Below are positions 33,000 to 41,885 of a stretch of DNA of 64,000 nucleotides, piece by piece. The notes beneath the pieces are model-generated. The model saw only the letters and a program-made list of their open reading frames with translations. It had not been told where the DNA came from and ran no database searches. The stretch covers positions 1 through 64,000 of the forward strand of contig NZ_JASCTH010000018.1 in assembly GCF_030009775.1 (NCBI RefSeq), written 5' to 3'. Source of the stretch: Actinoplanes sandaracinus (lineage in GTDB: Bacteria > Actinomycetota > Actinomycetes > Mycobacteriales > Micromonosporaceae). The position numbers and the translations under genes were made by a program. Position 1 is the first letter of the stretch. The number at the start of each line of letters is the position of its first letter.

Positions 33000-34772
33000 T
33001 CAGCGCCAGGTGTCGTTCAGGGTGACCTGACCGCCGGCCGGCACCGTGGCGGTGCGGTTGGCGCCGGATTCCCAGGTGACACTGCCGTCGCTGTTCTTGC
33101 GGATGTACTTGTACTCGAAGGCCGTCCCAGCGGGCAGGGCGATCGCGCCCTTCCACACCGGGTAGCCGGTGGCCGAGAGCGGGACCGCGCCGGCCGGGGC
33201 CCAGGCGCCGAGAGCGGCCTGGTTGCCGACGACGAAGATGTTCTGGCCGGGTGAGGTGGTGGCGGTGACGTTGAAGCCGGCGCCGGCGGCGGCTGTGCTG
33301 GTCGGCGTCGGCGAGGCCGACGCGGTCGGGGTCACGCCGCGGGCGCCGACGTGGAGGGCGACGGCCTCACCGGCCGCGATGGTGGCGGTGAACTGGCCGG
33401 ACGAGTTGACGGCATAGGTCGTACCGGTGCATCCGCCGTTGCCCGTGGGGTCGCCGTGCTGGACGTCGCAGTAGGTGCCGGCCGGCAGCGACGTCTGGAA
33501 GGTGCGGGTCAGCGAGCTGCCCTCGTGGTTGATGGCGACGTAGCCCCGGTTGCCGCGGCTGAAGGCGATCTGGTCGGCGCCGTTGGACCACCAGTTCGTG
33601 ACCGCGGTGCCGCGGACCGCGTTGCGGAAGCCGACCATGTTGCCGACCTGGCGCCACGCGTGCTGGCACTTCCAGCCGTCGGCGTAGCAGGCGGTGACGG
33701 TGCCGTTGTTGGGCGGGCCGGCGTCGTGACTGCTGAACTCGTAGCCGGAGTTGACGTCCGGCGCGCCGTACGGCCAGGCCAGGGTGAAGACCTGGGCGAG
33801 GGCGTAGGCGGAGCCGTTCTTGTAGCTGAGGGTGTCGCCGACACGCTCGGTGTCGTGGTTGTCGACGAAGACGGCGGCCTGGTTGCTGGGCAGGTAGCCC
33901 CAGGAGGCGCCGAAGTTCGACAGGTAGGCGAGGTTCTCGTTGAGGAAGACGCGCTTGAGGTCGCGGGCGAACCGGAACTCCTGGACGTCGCCGCTGCCGG
34001 TGTACTCGCTCGGCTGGACGGCCTCACCGGCACCGTGGATGGCCTCCTGCTTCCAGTACGCCCCGGTGTTGCTCAGTTTCGACTTGATGGCGGCCAGGTC
34101 GGCGGCGGACATGTGCTTGGCCGCGTCGATCCGGAAGCCGTCGACGCCGAGGGACGTCAGGTCGTTCATGTAGCCGGCGATCTTGTTACGCACCTGGTCG
34201 CTGCCGGTGTTGAGATCGGACAGGCTGACCAGTTCACAATCCTGCACGTTGCCACGGTTGGTGTAGTCGTTGATCGGGCTGCGGCAGGAGTGGAAGTCGG
34301 CGTCGGAGTAGACCCCGGGGTAGTGGTACTTGCTGTACCGGGTGCCGCCGGTGCCGGTGCCGGCGCCCGCGCTCATGTGGTTGATGACCGTGTCGACGAT
34401 GACCTTGACGCCGGCCGCGTGGCAGGCGTCGACCATGTTCGCGAACGCGGCCCGGTTGCCGAGCCGGCCCGCGATGGCGTAGGAGACCGGCTGGTAGGAG
34501 GTCCACCACTGGCTGCCCTGGATGTGCTCCTGGGGCGGGGACACCTGGACGAACCCGTAGCCCAGCGGGCCGAGCGTGGTGGCGCACTCACGGGCGACCG
34601 AGGCGAACGACCACTCGAACATGACGGCGGTGACGTCCTTCTCACCGGGCGGTGCGGCGAAGGCGTCCGGGCTCCCGGCTACCTGGGCGACGCCGAAACT
34701 GCCGATGCCCAAGGCGAGGGTGGTGGCGGCGAGGATGCGGGCCAGGCGTCGGCGCCTGCGGGGATTCTCCAC
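33000..34772 (-). CDS. Secreted alpha-amylase (GH13) with C-terminal CBM20-like domain
   Basis: A ~590-aa exported glucan hydrolase. A twin-Arg-like basic start (RRRRRLARI) and hydrophobic stretch end near the AFA cleavage site. The GH13 barrel has VKVIVDTVINHMS, GVDGFRIDAAKHM (catalytic Asp), KQEAIHGAGE (acid Glu) and AAVFVDNHDTER (transition-state Asp). An all-beta C domain follows. After a Ser/Thr/Pro linker (~residue 480) comes a starch-binding-like domain (FNVTATTSPGQNIFVVGNQAALGAW ... FEYKYIRKNSDGSVTWE). It cleaves alpha-1,4 glucosidic bonds in starch. GTG 34772 is preferred because GGAGGT lies just upstream; ATG 34784 is the alternative. Confidence 0.93.
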   Translation of the reverse strand: MENPRRRRRLARILAATTLALGIGSFGVAQVAGSPDAFAAPPGEKDVTAVMFEWSFASVARECATTLGPLGYGFVQVSPPQEHIQGSQWWTSYQPVSYAIAGRLGNRAAFANMVDACHAAGVKVIVDTVINHMSAGAGTGTGGTRYSKYHYPGVYSDADFHSCRSPINDYTNRGNVQDCELVSLSDLNTGSDQVRNKIAGYMNDLTSLGVDGFRIDAAKHMSAADLAAIKSKLSNTGAYWKQEAIHGAGEAVQPSEYTGSGDVQEFRFARDLKRVFLNENLAYLSNFGASWGYLPSNQAAVFVDNHDTERVGDTLSYKNGSAYALAQVFTLAWPYGAPDVNSGYEFSSHDAGPPNNGTVTACYADGWKCQHAWRQVGNMVGFRNAVRGTAVTNWWSNGADQIAFSRGNRGYVAINHEGSSLTRTFQTSLPAGTYCDVQHGDPTGNGGCTGTTYAVNSSGQFTATIAAGEAVALHVGARGVTPTASASPTPTSTAAAGAGFNVTATTSPGQNIFVVGNQAALGAWAPAGAVPLSATGYPVWKGAIALPAGTAFEYKYIRKNSDGSVTWESGANRTATVPAGGQVTLNDTWR

Positions 34773-34800
34773 ATCGACCTCCATGAGGGAGTCAGAGTTT

Positions 34801-34855
34801 GCAAGCCCTTGCGGCAACAGGCTTGAAACTTTCTGAAAATCTTTGCGAGAAAGAT
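34801..34855 (-). promoter_or_regulatory. Symmetric sites upstream of the amylase gene
   Basis: Two short palindromes lie just before the amylase start: GCAAG-CC-CTTGC at 34801-34812 and GAAACTTTC at 34825-34833, with AT-rich flanks unlike the surroundings. LacI-family regulators of the MalR type bind such elements at amylase promoters in actinomycetes, so carbon control is plausible but unproven. Confidence 0.35.
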
Positions 34856-34904
34856 AGATACCGGCGAGTACCGCCGTCAAGACATCTGCCGGTAACAGAG
34901 AAAA

Positions 34905-34932
34905 GGCGCCGCCCCGAACCGGGGGCGGCGCC
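34905..34932 (-). terminator. Intrinsic terminator of the osmoprotectant ABC operon
   Basis: A perfect 11-bp hairpin (GGCGCCGCCCC / GGGGCGGCGCC, loop of 6) lies 12 bp after the last stop codon of the minus-strand operon and is followed on that strand by TTTT. This is a classical rho-independent terminator. Confidence 0.9.
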
Positions 34933-34944
34933 AGGTAAATCGTG

Positions 34945-35862
34945 TTAGATCAGGCCGTTCTCCGTGAGGAAGGCCTTCGCCACCGTCTTGACGTCCTTCT
35001 TGTCCACCTGCACCTGGGCCAGGTAGCGGGTCAGGTTCTCGGTGGTCAGCTTCGCCGAGACCGCGTTGAGAGCAGCGGTCACCGTCGGGTTGTTCGCCGT
35101 GGTGCGGATCAGCGGGATGATGTTCTCCGCGAGGTAGAGGTCCTTCGGGTCCTCCAGCACGACGAACTTGTTGGTCACGATCGACGAGTCGGTGGAGAAG
35201 ATGTTGGCGACGTCGATGTCACCGCCCTTGAGCGCGTTGACGGTCAGCGGGCCACCGGCGTCGAGCGGCTTGAACTCCTTGAACTCGACCCCGTACACCT
35301 CCTTGAGGCCCTTGAGGCCCTGGTAGCGCTCGGCCCACTCGGGGCCGGCGCCGATGGTCAACTGCCCGGCGACCGGCTTGAGGTCCTCGATGGTCTTGAG
35401 GTTGTGCTTGGCGGCCGTCTCGGCGGTGACGGTCAGGGTGTCCTTGTCCTCGGCGGACGACTGCTCCAGCACCTCGGTGCCGGCCGGCAACACCTTCTTG
35501 AGCGCGGTCAGCACCGCGTCCGGGCTGCTGACGCCCTGCGGCGCCCCGCCGGTCGACAGCGCCGACAGCAGCGCCCCGTTGTACTCGGGCAGCAGGTCGA
35601 TCGAGCCGTCCTGGAGCGCCTTGAGATAGAGCTCGCGGGCGCCGATGTTGAACTTGCGGGTGACCGTGATCTTGTCGGCTTCCAGCGCCTGCGAGTAGAT
35701 CTCGGCGAGCAGCTCGCTCTCGGCGAAGTTGGCCGAGCCGACGGTGACCGCGCCGGGCTTGCCCGGGGCGGCCGACTCGCCGGCGAGCGGATCACTGTCG
35801 GTGCCGCACGCGCTGAGCGTGAGGGCCAGAACGGTGGCGAGAACCGCGGTTATGCGTTTCAT
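34945..35862 (-). CDS. Osmoprotectant ABC transporter substrate-binding lipoprotein (OpuC/ProX type)
   Basis: A 305-aa exported lipoprotein. The signal peptide ends in the lipobox LSAC (Cys19). The mature part starts VTVGSANFAESELLAEIYSQALE, the conserved opening of the glycine betaine/choline-binding OpuAC family, and contains DLLPEYNGALL and a hinge segment GGDIDVANIFSTDSSI. Ligands in the family are quaternary amines, sometimes ergothioneine or other betaines, held in an aromatic box. ATG 35862 overlaps the stop of the upstream permease by 4 bp. It is last in a four-gene operon before a terminator. Confidence 0.92.
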   Translation of the reverse strand: MKRITAVLATVLALTLSACGTDSDPLAGESAAPGKPGAVTVGSANFAESELLAEIYSQALEADKITVTRKFNIGARELYLKALQDGSIDLLPEYNGALLSALSTGGAPQGVSSPDAVLTALKKVLPAGTEVLEQSSAEDKDTLTVTAETAAKHNLKTIEDLKPVAGQLTIGAGPEWAERYQGLKGLKEVYGVEFKEFKPLDAGGPLTVNALKGGDIDVANIFSTDSSIVTNKFVVLEDPKDLYLAENIIPLIRTTANNPTVTAALNAVSAKLTTENLTRYLAQVQVDKKDVKTVAKAFLTENGLI

Positions 35863-36518
35863 GAGGTGCCTTTCAATCCGGGTGAGACGATCCAGCGCTG
35901 AATCGATGCGAGGAACAGGTCCACGAGAACGGCCAGTACGGCGACGACGATGGCGCCGGCCAGGACCCGGGAGTAGTCGTTGACGGCCAGGCCGTCGATG
36001 AGCAGCCGGCCCAGCCCGCCGAGGCCGACCGAGGCCGCGACGGTCGCGGTGGCGACCACCTGGAGGGCGGCGCTGCGGAAGCCGCCGAACAGCACCGGCA
36101 GGGCCATCGGCAGTTCCACCCGGGTGAGGACCTGCCAGGGGCGCATGCCCATGCCGCGGGCGGCGTCGATGACCCGTTGGTCGAGACTGCGCATCCCGGC
36201 GTACGCCGAGGTCAGGATCGGCGGCACGACCAGCACGGTCAGCGCGATCAGCACCGGCAGCAGGCCCAGCCCGAGCAGGGTGACCATGAGCATCAGCAGG
36301 CCGAGCGTGGGAAGCGACCGGCCGGCGTTGCCCGCGTTGATGGCGAGGAACGAGCCCCGCCCGGTGTGCCCGATGTAGAGCCCGACCGGCAGCGCGATCA
36401 CCGCCCCGATCAGCAGGGCGAGCACGGTGTAGCCCAGGTGCGACAGGATGAGCTGCGGGATGCCTCCCGCCGCGCCGAACTCCCAGTGGGCGGGGTCGAG
36501 CAGATAGGTGAAGTTCAT
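35859..36518 (-). CDS. Osmoprotectant ABC transporter permease (OpuCB/OpuCD type)
   Basis: A 219-aa permease with five or six membrane segments and the binding-protein-dependent transport signature ARGMGMRPWQVLTRVELPMALPVLFGG (EAA loop; given here in pieces: residues ~138-150 and ~151-165). It forms the membrane channel together with the second permease. ATG 36518 overlaps the stop of that upstream permease by 4 bp and its own stop overlaps the binding-protein start, so the operon is tightly coupled. Confidence 0.92.
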   Translation of the reverse strand: MNFTYLLDPAHWEFGAAGGIPQLILSHLGYTVLALLIGAVIALPVGLYIGHTGRGSFLAINAGNAGRSLPTLGLLMLMVTLLGLGLLPVLIALTVLVVPPILTSAYAGMRSLDQRVIDAARGMGMRPWQVLTRVELPMALPVLFGGFRSAALQVVATATVAASVGLGGLGRLLIDGLAVNDYSRVLAGAIVVAVLAVLVDLFLASIQRWIVSPGLKGTS

Positions 36519-37153
36519 GCCGCACGCGTCCACGGGGTGACGGCTCGCTGCACGAGCACGATGGCCAGGTCGGCGAGGCCGGCCAGCAGCACCGACAGGA
36601 TGATCCCGACCAGAATCGGCTCGACGTAGAACAGCTGGAAGCCGCGGGTGAACAACTGCCCGAGCCCGCCGATGCCGATCAGGGCGCCGACGCTGACCAG
36701 GCTGATGTTGGAGACGGTGGCGACACGCAGGCCGGCCAGGACGACCGGCAGCGCGATCGGCAACTCGACGCCGGTGAGGCGCCGCAGGGGGCGGTACCCC
36801 ATCGCGGTGGCGGCCTGGACGACGACCGGGTCGACCGAGCGCAGGCCGTCGGCGACCGTGCGGGCCAGCAACGCCACGGTGTAGACGGTCAGCGCCACCA
36901 CGATGTTGACCGGCGACAGCACCTTGGTTCCGAGCACCACCGGCAGGAACACGAACAACGCCAGCGACGGGATCGAGTAGAGCACGCCGAAGGTGTTGAT
37001 CAGCGGCTGGTAGAGCCAGCGGTACCGCACCGCGAGATAGCCCAGCGGCACTGCGATCACGAACCCGAACAGGACCGGCAACAGGGCGAGCACGATGTGC
37101 TCCTGCAAGGCCAGCCAGATGGTGTCGGCGTTGTTGGTCAGGTATTGGATCAT
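36515..37153 (-). CDS. Osmoprotectant ABC transporter permease, second subunit
   Basis: A 212-aa permease with about six membrane segments. The EAA loop reads AATAMGYRPLRRLTGVELP then ALPVVLAGLRVATVSNISLVSVGALIGIGGLG, typical of OpuC-type permeases. It pairs with the adjacent permease to form a heterodimeric channel. Its ATG at 37153 overlaps the stop of the ATPase gene by 4 bp. Confidence 0.92.
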   Translation of the reverse strand: MIQYLTNNADTIWLALQEHIVLALLPVLFGFVIAVPLGYLAVRYRWLYQPLINTFGVLYSIPSLALFVFLPVVLGTKVLSPVNIVVALTVYTVALLARTVADGLRSVDPVVVQAATAMGYRPLRRLTGVELPIALPVVLAGLRVATVSNISLVSVGALIGIGGLGQLFTRGFQLFYVEPILVGIILSVLLAGLADLAIVLVQRAVTPWTRAA

Positions 37154-38154
37154 GAGCGGCGGCTCGCCAGGTAGTCGGCGATGTCGTGGTGGCTGACCAG
37201 GCCGTCGGCGGCGCCGTCCGGCCCGACCCGCACCGCGATGCCGACCGGCGACCGGATCGCGAGGTCGGTGACCACCCGCAGCGAGTCCTCCTTGGTGAAC
37301 ACGCCACCCGTCTCGCGCAGCCCGTCCGGTCCGGGCCAACCGAGAGGGCGTCCCGCCTCGTCGAGTTCCAGGCCGTCGACCGGCTTCACCGGCAGGTCGG
37401 AGGCCGTGTCGAAGGAGAGACTCCGCAGGCCACGGTCCCGGCCGACGAAGTCGGCGACGAAGTCGTCGGCCGGGTGGGCCAGCAGGTCGCGTGGCGTCGC
37501 GAACTGGGCGAGATGCCCACCCGCACGGAAGACGGCGACATGGTCGCCGAGCTTGATCGCCTCGTCGATGTCATGCGTCACCATGGCGATCGTCTTGCCC
37601 AGGTCCTGCTGCAGCCGCAGGAACTCGGCGTGCAACTGCGCGCGGACCACCGGATCGACGGCGCTGAACGGCTCGTCCATCAGCATGATCGGCGGGTCCG
37701 CGGCCAGCGCCCGGGCCACACCCACGCGCTGCTGCTGCCCGCCGGAGAGCTGAGCCGGGTAACGCTTGGCGAACCCCGCCGACAGCCCGACGCGCTCCAG
37801 CAGTTCCAGCGCCTTGGCCCGGGCCGTGCGGCGGGTCTCGCCGAGCAGCAGCGGGACGGTGGCGACGTTGTCCAGCACGGTCCGGTGCGGGAACAGGCCC
37901 GCGTGCTGGATCACGTAGCCGATGCCCCGGCGCAGCAGCGCCTCGTCCTGGCCGGCCACGTCGCGGCCGTCGATCAGGACGCGCCCCGAGGTCGGGGTGA
38001 CCATGCGATTGATCATCCGCAGCGACGTGGTCTTGCCGCAGCCGGAGGGCCCGACCAGCACCGTCATCTTGCCGGTGGGCAGTTCCAGGCTGAGGTGGTC
38101 CACCGCCGTGGCGCCGCCGGGGTAGACCTTGACGACGTCCTCGAATGTGATCAT
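37150..38154 (-). CDS. Osmoprotectant ABC transporter ATPase with CBS domain (OpuCA type)
   Basis: A 334-aa ABC ATPase. Walker A is GPSGCGKTTS (residues ~36-45), the signature LSGGQQQRVG, Walker B IMLMDEPFSAVDP, and the H-loop MVTHDID. After residue ~240 comes a diverged CBS region (TKEDSLRVVTDLAIRSPVGIAVR then DGLVSHHDIADYLASRRS), which in OpuA-type systems senses ionic strength. It energises uptake of compatible solutes. ATG 38154 starts the canonical MITFEDVVKVYPGG. It is first in the operon, preceded by a palindrome at 38183-38210. Confidence 0.93.
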   Translation of the reverse strand: MITFEDVVKVYPGGATAVDHLSLELPTGKMTVLVGPSGCGKTTSLRMINRMVTPTSGRVLIDGRDVAGQDEALLRRGIGYVIQHAGLFPHRTVLDNVATVPLLLGETRRTARAKALELLERVGLSAGFAKRYPAQLSGGQQQRVGVARALAADPPIMLMDEPFSAVDPVVRAQLHAEFLRLQQDLGKTIAMVTHDIDEAIKLGDHVAVFRAGGHLAQFATPRDLLAHPADDFVADFVGRDRGLRSLSFDTASDLPVKPVDGLELDEAGRPLGWPGPDGLRETGGVFTKEDSLRVVTDLAIRSPVGIAVRVGPDGAADGLVSHHDIADYLASRRS

Positions 38155-38182
38155 GGCACTCCTGGTTGATCTTCGAATACTA

Positions 38183-38210
38183 CTATTCATACTCGCGAAG
38201 TAGTGAATAG
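38183..38210 (-). promoter_or_regulatory. AT-rich palindrome upstream of the osmoprotectant operon
   Basis: The arms CTATTCATACT and AGTA-G-TGAATAG flank CGCGA: a near-perfect 28-bp palindrome 29 bp before the ATPase start, conspicuous in 70 percent GC DNA. It probably overlaps the promoter and binds a repressor (MarR- or GntR-like half-sites are possible); no regulator gene is adjacent. Confidence 0.6.
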
Positions 38211-38243
38211 CGTGTCAACGGCCCCATACGGCAGGAGACCTGC

Positions 38244-38945
38244 GTGCGGGTGCGGTTGGACGGTCACACCCTGACGATTCCAGATCTTGCCTCGATCGCC
38301 ACCGGAGCGACCGGAATCACCCTCTCCGCCGCCGCACTCGCGTTCACGGTCGCGGTCGTCGGGGAACGCCACGCCGCCCTTCGGGAGGCCCGCGCCCGGT
38401 GGGCCGTCCACGGCGCGAACACCGGCGTCGGCGCCGCCGATCATCCGGGCGGCCACGCCGTGCGGCTGTCGCGCAGCCACTGCGCGGGCGTCGAGGCCGA
38501 AGAGGACGACGTCACCGCGCGCGCGGTCATGGCCGTACGTCTCCATCAGATCTTGACCGGAGGATCCGGCGACTCCCGCCGCGCCGCCGAGACGCCGGCC
38601 ATCGCCGTCGATGAAGGCGCCGTGCCGGGACTGCACCGGTGGGCCGCCGCTGCTCCGCCGCCGCACGCCGAACTCTTCCTCCGCCGCGCTGGCGCCCGGC
38701 CGTCGCGTCACGGCCACGGCCCCGTCACCGTGATCGACGCCACCGACGCCCGGCCGATGATCAGCTCCAGCGCGCTCACCGTCGCCACCTCCGCCCTCGC
38801 CTCCCGGAGGTCCCCCGCCGCCTCCTGGCCTCAACGATCATCATTGCGCTCTCATTCCTAGCGCTCCGCGGCAACTCCGAGAGCTGTCCCCGGCCGTGCA
38901 CGCCGCCCACGCCCACCGGCACCAGAGCGCCGCCGCCCGCAGTCC
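38244..38945 (+). pseudogene. Relic of aromatic amino acid lyase (HAL/PAL/TAL family)
   Basis: The frame from GTG 38244 (after AGGAGA) starts VRLDGHTLTIPDLASIATGA and reaches AVHGANTGVGAADH, matching the N-terminal region and VYGVNTGFG motif of histidine/aromatic ammonia-lyases. LSRSHCAGVEAEEDDVTARAV fits the next conserved block. The Ala-Ser-Gly triad that forms the MIO cofactor is missing. A later block PMISSSALTVATSALA and, in other frames, ALSFLALRGNSE (near 38850) and ELSPAVHAAHAHRHQSAA (38878 onward) also match the family. So a ~500-aa gene was reduced by a large internal deletion and at least two frameshifts. Confidence 0.7.
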
Positions 38946-39279
38946 GACCACCCTGGCCGCCCTCCCGCGAGTTCCCCTGCTCCCGCGACCACCGGGCTGC
39001 GGCCCACCTGACGCCACCACTATCGGTTGCCCCGCGCCCGTCAGACCGCCGCTGCCCGCCGGCTCGGCTGCCGACCCGCGACCACCGCTGCCCAGCCACC
39101 TCACCGTCACGCCAGCCGTAGCTCACAAGCCCCTCAAGCCCGCCGAAACCCACGCCGGCTACGGCTACCCCGCCAGCCGTCGCCCACCCACCCCACCAGA
39201 ACAGCAATACCGCGCCGCGCTACGGCTGGGCCGCTGGGGTGGGAGCGCCTCGGCAACGGTGTGAGCCGGTGGGGCTGGG
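38946..39279. other. GC-rich stretch after the lyase relic, no gene
   Basis: All frames are Pro/Arg/Ala-rich without domain character. It is likely decayed sequence of the lyase gene or simple intergenic DNA. Confidence 0.4.
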
Positions 39280-40512
39280 CTACGGCTTGATCGCGCGGCT
39301 GGTGGGGCTGGGCGTGTCCGGGGCCGGAACTTGGGGTGGGGCTGGGTGAGGGCGGAAGGCGCCGGTGGCCCAGGCGGTTAGCAGGCCGGCTATCAGGCCC
39401 CAGAAGGCGGAGCCCACGCCGAGGAGTTCCACCCCGGACGCGGTGGCCAGCAGGGTGACCACGGCGGCCTCTCGCCAGCGGTCGTCGCGGACGGCTGTGG
39501 TCAGGGAGCTACCGATGGTGGCGAGCAGTCCGATGCCGGCGATGCCCAGCACCAGGACGGCGGGCAGCGCGGCCAACAGGGACGTGATCGTGGCACCGAA
39601 CACGCCGACCACCAGGTAGAACGCGCCCGCCCACACGGAGGCCAGGTAGCGGCGCCGCGGGTCGGGGTGGGCCTGCGGGCCGGTGCAGATGGCCGCGGTG
39701 ATCGCGGCCAGGTTGAGGCCGAAGACACCGAGCGGGGCGAGCACCACATTGACCACTCCGGTCCAGGTGATCAGCGGGGAGACCGGCACCTGGTAGCCGT
39801 CATTGCGCAGGACGGCGACGCCGGGCAGGTTCTGCGACGCCATGGTGACGACGAACAGCGGCACTGCCACGCCGATGACCGCCTGCACGGAGAACGACGG
39901 CATGGTGAGGACCGGCTCCGCCAGCGACAACCGCACCTGGCCGGGGCGGAAGGTGCCGGTGACGGCGGCCACGGTGACGCCGACGGCGAGGGCGGCGAGT
40001 ACGGCGTACCGGGGAAGAAGCCGCCGGCAGGCCAGATAGGTCGCGAACATCGCCAGGATGAGCGGCGCGTCGGTGTTCGCGGAAGCGAACAGGCCGATGC
40101 CGAACTGCAGCAGCACCCCGGCGAGCAGCGCGGCTGCCAGCGACGCCGGCACCCGGTCCATGACGCGGCCGAACCAGCCGGTCAGCCCGGTGACGGTGAT
40201 CAACAGTGCGGAGACGAGAAATGCGCCGACCGCCTCCCGCATCGTGAACCCGGGCAGGGCGGTGACGAGCAGCGCGGCTCCGGGCGTCGACCAGGCCGTC
40301 ACCACGGGTGCGCGGTAACGCAGTGACAGGCCGATGCAGGTGATGCCGGTGCCGACGCAGAGGGCCAGCATCCACGATGACAGTTCGGCGTGGCCGGCGC
40401 CGGCCGCGCGGGCGGCGCTGAACACGATCGCGGCGGTGCTGGTGACGCTGACCAGTACGGTGACCAGGCCGGCGGTAACGGCGGAGAGCGGGGCGAGGTC
40501 GCGCACGGCCAT
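39280..40512 (-). CDS. benE: BenE-family benzoate:H+ symporter
   Basis: A 410-aa membrane protein with about twelve hydrophobic segments. BenE features include the N-terminal AGLVTVLVSVTSTAAIVFSAA, the YRAPVVTAWSTPGAALL loop (conserved Pro-rich substrate region) and the central MASQNLPGVAVLRNDGY. LAAITAAICTGPQAHPDP is another family block. It imports benzoate or related aromatic acids by proton symport. ATG 40512 has the ribosome site GGAGGAGC 8 nt upstream. No benzoate catabolic genes are next to it in this window. Confidence 0.92.
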   Translation of the reverse strand: MAVRDLAPLSAVTAGLVTVLVSVTSTAAIVFSAARAAGAGHAELSSWMLALCVGTGITCIGLSLRYRAPVVTAWSTPGAALLVTALPGFTMREAVGAFLVSALLITVTGLTGWFGRVMDRVPASLAAALLAGVLLQFGIGLFASANTDAPLILAMFATYLACRRLLPRYAVLAALAVGVTVAAVTGTFRPGQVRLSLAEPVLTMPSFSVQAVIGVAVPLFVVTMASQNLPGVAVLRNDGYQVPVSPLITWTGVVNVVLAPLGVFGLNLAAITAAICTGPQAHPDPRRRYLASVWAGAFYLVVGVFGATITSLLAALPAVLVLGIAGIGLLATIGSSLTTAVRDDRWREAAVVTLLATASGVELLGVGSAFWGLIAGLLTAWATGAFRPHPAPPQVPAPDTPSPTSRAIKP

Positions 40513-41164
40513 GGGCTGCTCCTCCGGGAGCTCGTCGGTATCGCCCAGGCGCACGGCACAGCCGGTGACGGCAGGCCGCTCCCCGGTGGTGACCCACCCG
40601 AACGCCAGTCACGGCCCGCGCCCAGCCTAACGCTTGATTCGAGGCAGGTGGGAGCCGCTGGTCGCCAGTCCGATCCCGGGCAGTGGACGGCACGAGCCGG
40701 CCCGTGGTGACTCTGCTGTGGTCGATGCCGTTCCTGTTGATCGCCACCCACGATCCGGCCACCGCCGGGCGCTGCGACCGCTCCCTGCCCCGGCACGACG
40801 GCCGCCGCCCGCCCTGACCACTGTCGCGGGCCCAACACTCAGCACAAGCACACAGTCATCACGTCAAAGGAGTTGACGTTCTTGCAAGAGCGATAGGCAG
40901 TTCGGCGGTGGGTGATCCATGTCGGGCATCGAATCAGGGCTCGAGCTTGGGTTGCGGCCTGGCGGGGCGGCCTTCGCGACCTGAAGACAAGCGTCACGCC
41001 CTATCGCAACACGTTGTCTGGGCGTCGCCGGTCACAACGAGTGCAGTCGATGCCTGTGTGGCAGCCCGGCTGCACGAGGCGAAACGCTCGTGCGACGTCA
41101 GCTCGATCGATCCCGAAGCACGTCTGCCTGGGTCGAACCGACCTGAGCCGCTAGGCTAAGTTCT
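40513..41164. other. Boundary stretch at the left end of the accessory island
   Basis: About 650 bp without a supported gene. The base composition shifts from very GC-rich to noticeably more AT-rich toward the right. No tRNA end or clear attachment repeat was found by eye. Confidence 0.35.
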
Positions 41165-41857
41165 ATGCCAGTCGATGAAGTGCTAGTCGATGACTTGACT
41201 CGGGCAAAATTGGGTGAATCTGGTATAGCGGACTTGCGGCGGCGCTTCGGCCGTGGAGATTGTTTGACCTGTGAGCGCCCACTAAGGCGATCGGTAGCGG
41301 TTGTTGTAGACGAGTTCTACGCAATGACCAGAGCCTCCGCCTACCATCCTCAGTGCCATCAGCCGGTTTGGATTGATTCCGGCCCCTCTCTGATTCCCAA
41401 AAATCAAGCTGTTAGCTATCATTGCCGTCTATTTTTAGGGCCCAACGTTCTGTCACGAGACGCAAACCCTATACCGTGGTTTCTAGTGCATCCCTCATTG
41501 GAGATCCTTGGACTCAAGCCGACGGAATCCGGAATGTGGGTCTCTAGTGACCTCGACATATTCGAGCGTTTTGGATTTATAACGAAACTTGATAATGCTC
41601 CGCTGGCTGAGCCAAAAGATCTTGTTGCCTTATGGGTACGTCGCAATTCCGTAGTGGTGACCGCGCTAGCTCATCGATGGAGCTGCACTGGAGACCCTCA
41701 TACAATGCGCCGCCTCAATCGAATGAAAGGCGCTGTGGTAGCGATTACGACAGTAATCGATCCAGGTGAAGAAGTGACACCGGAAATGCTAGAGGCGGCC
41801 GTGAGATCAGAGCAGTGTGCGATGGGGTGGGTTCGCTTACGTCAAGCGAACCAGTAG
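41165..41857 (+). CDS. Orphan protein with Cys/His cluster
   Basis: A 230-aa soluble protein from AT-richer DNA with codon use unlike the flanks. A putative metal site is formed by CLTCERP (Cys-x-x-Cys, residues ~34-37) and HPQCHQP (residues ~60-64). A middle region (WFLVHPSLEILGL) and a C-terminal part (VALWVRRNSVVVTALAHRW) are not recognised. It starts at ATG 41165. It is convergent with the membrane ATPase gene, 28 bp apart, and may be part of the same defence-like island. Confidence 0.6.
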   Translation: MPVDEVLVDDLTRAKLGESGIADLRRRFGRGDCLTCERPLRRSVAVVVDEFYAMTRASAYHPQCHQPVWIDSGPSLIPKNQAVSYHCRLFLGPNVLSRDANPIPWFLVHPSLEILGLKPTESGMWVSSDLDIFERFGFITKLDNAPLAEPKDLVALWVRRNSVVVTALAHRWSCTGDPHTMRRLNRMKGAVVAITTVIDPGEEVTPEMLEAAVRSEQCAMGWVRLRQANQ

Positions 41858-41885
41858 CCACGTCGCTCGATGTAATGACCTATTA

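Noticed and set aside
33351..34826. A long plus-strand open frame opposite the amylase
   Set aside because: Val/Gly/Asp-rich shadow of the amylase gene, which has all catalytic motifs.
38187..38834. A 215-codon minus-strand frame before the osmoprotectant operon
   Set aside because: Gly-rich shadow of the lyase relic, whose blocks read on the plus strand.
40900..41160. Possible tRNA or attachment site at the island's left edge
   Set aside because: No cloverleaf with a T-loop consensus or acceptor pairing could be made, and no duplicate was seen at the right side.
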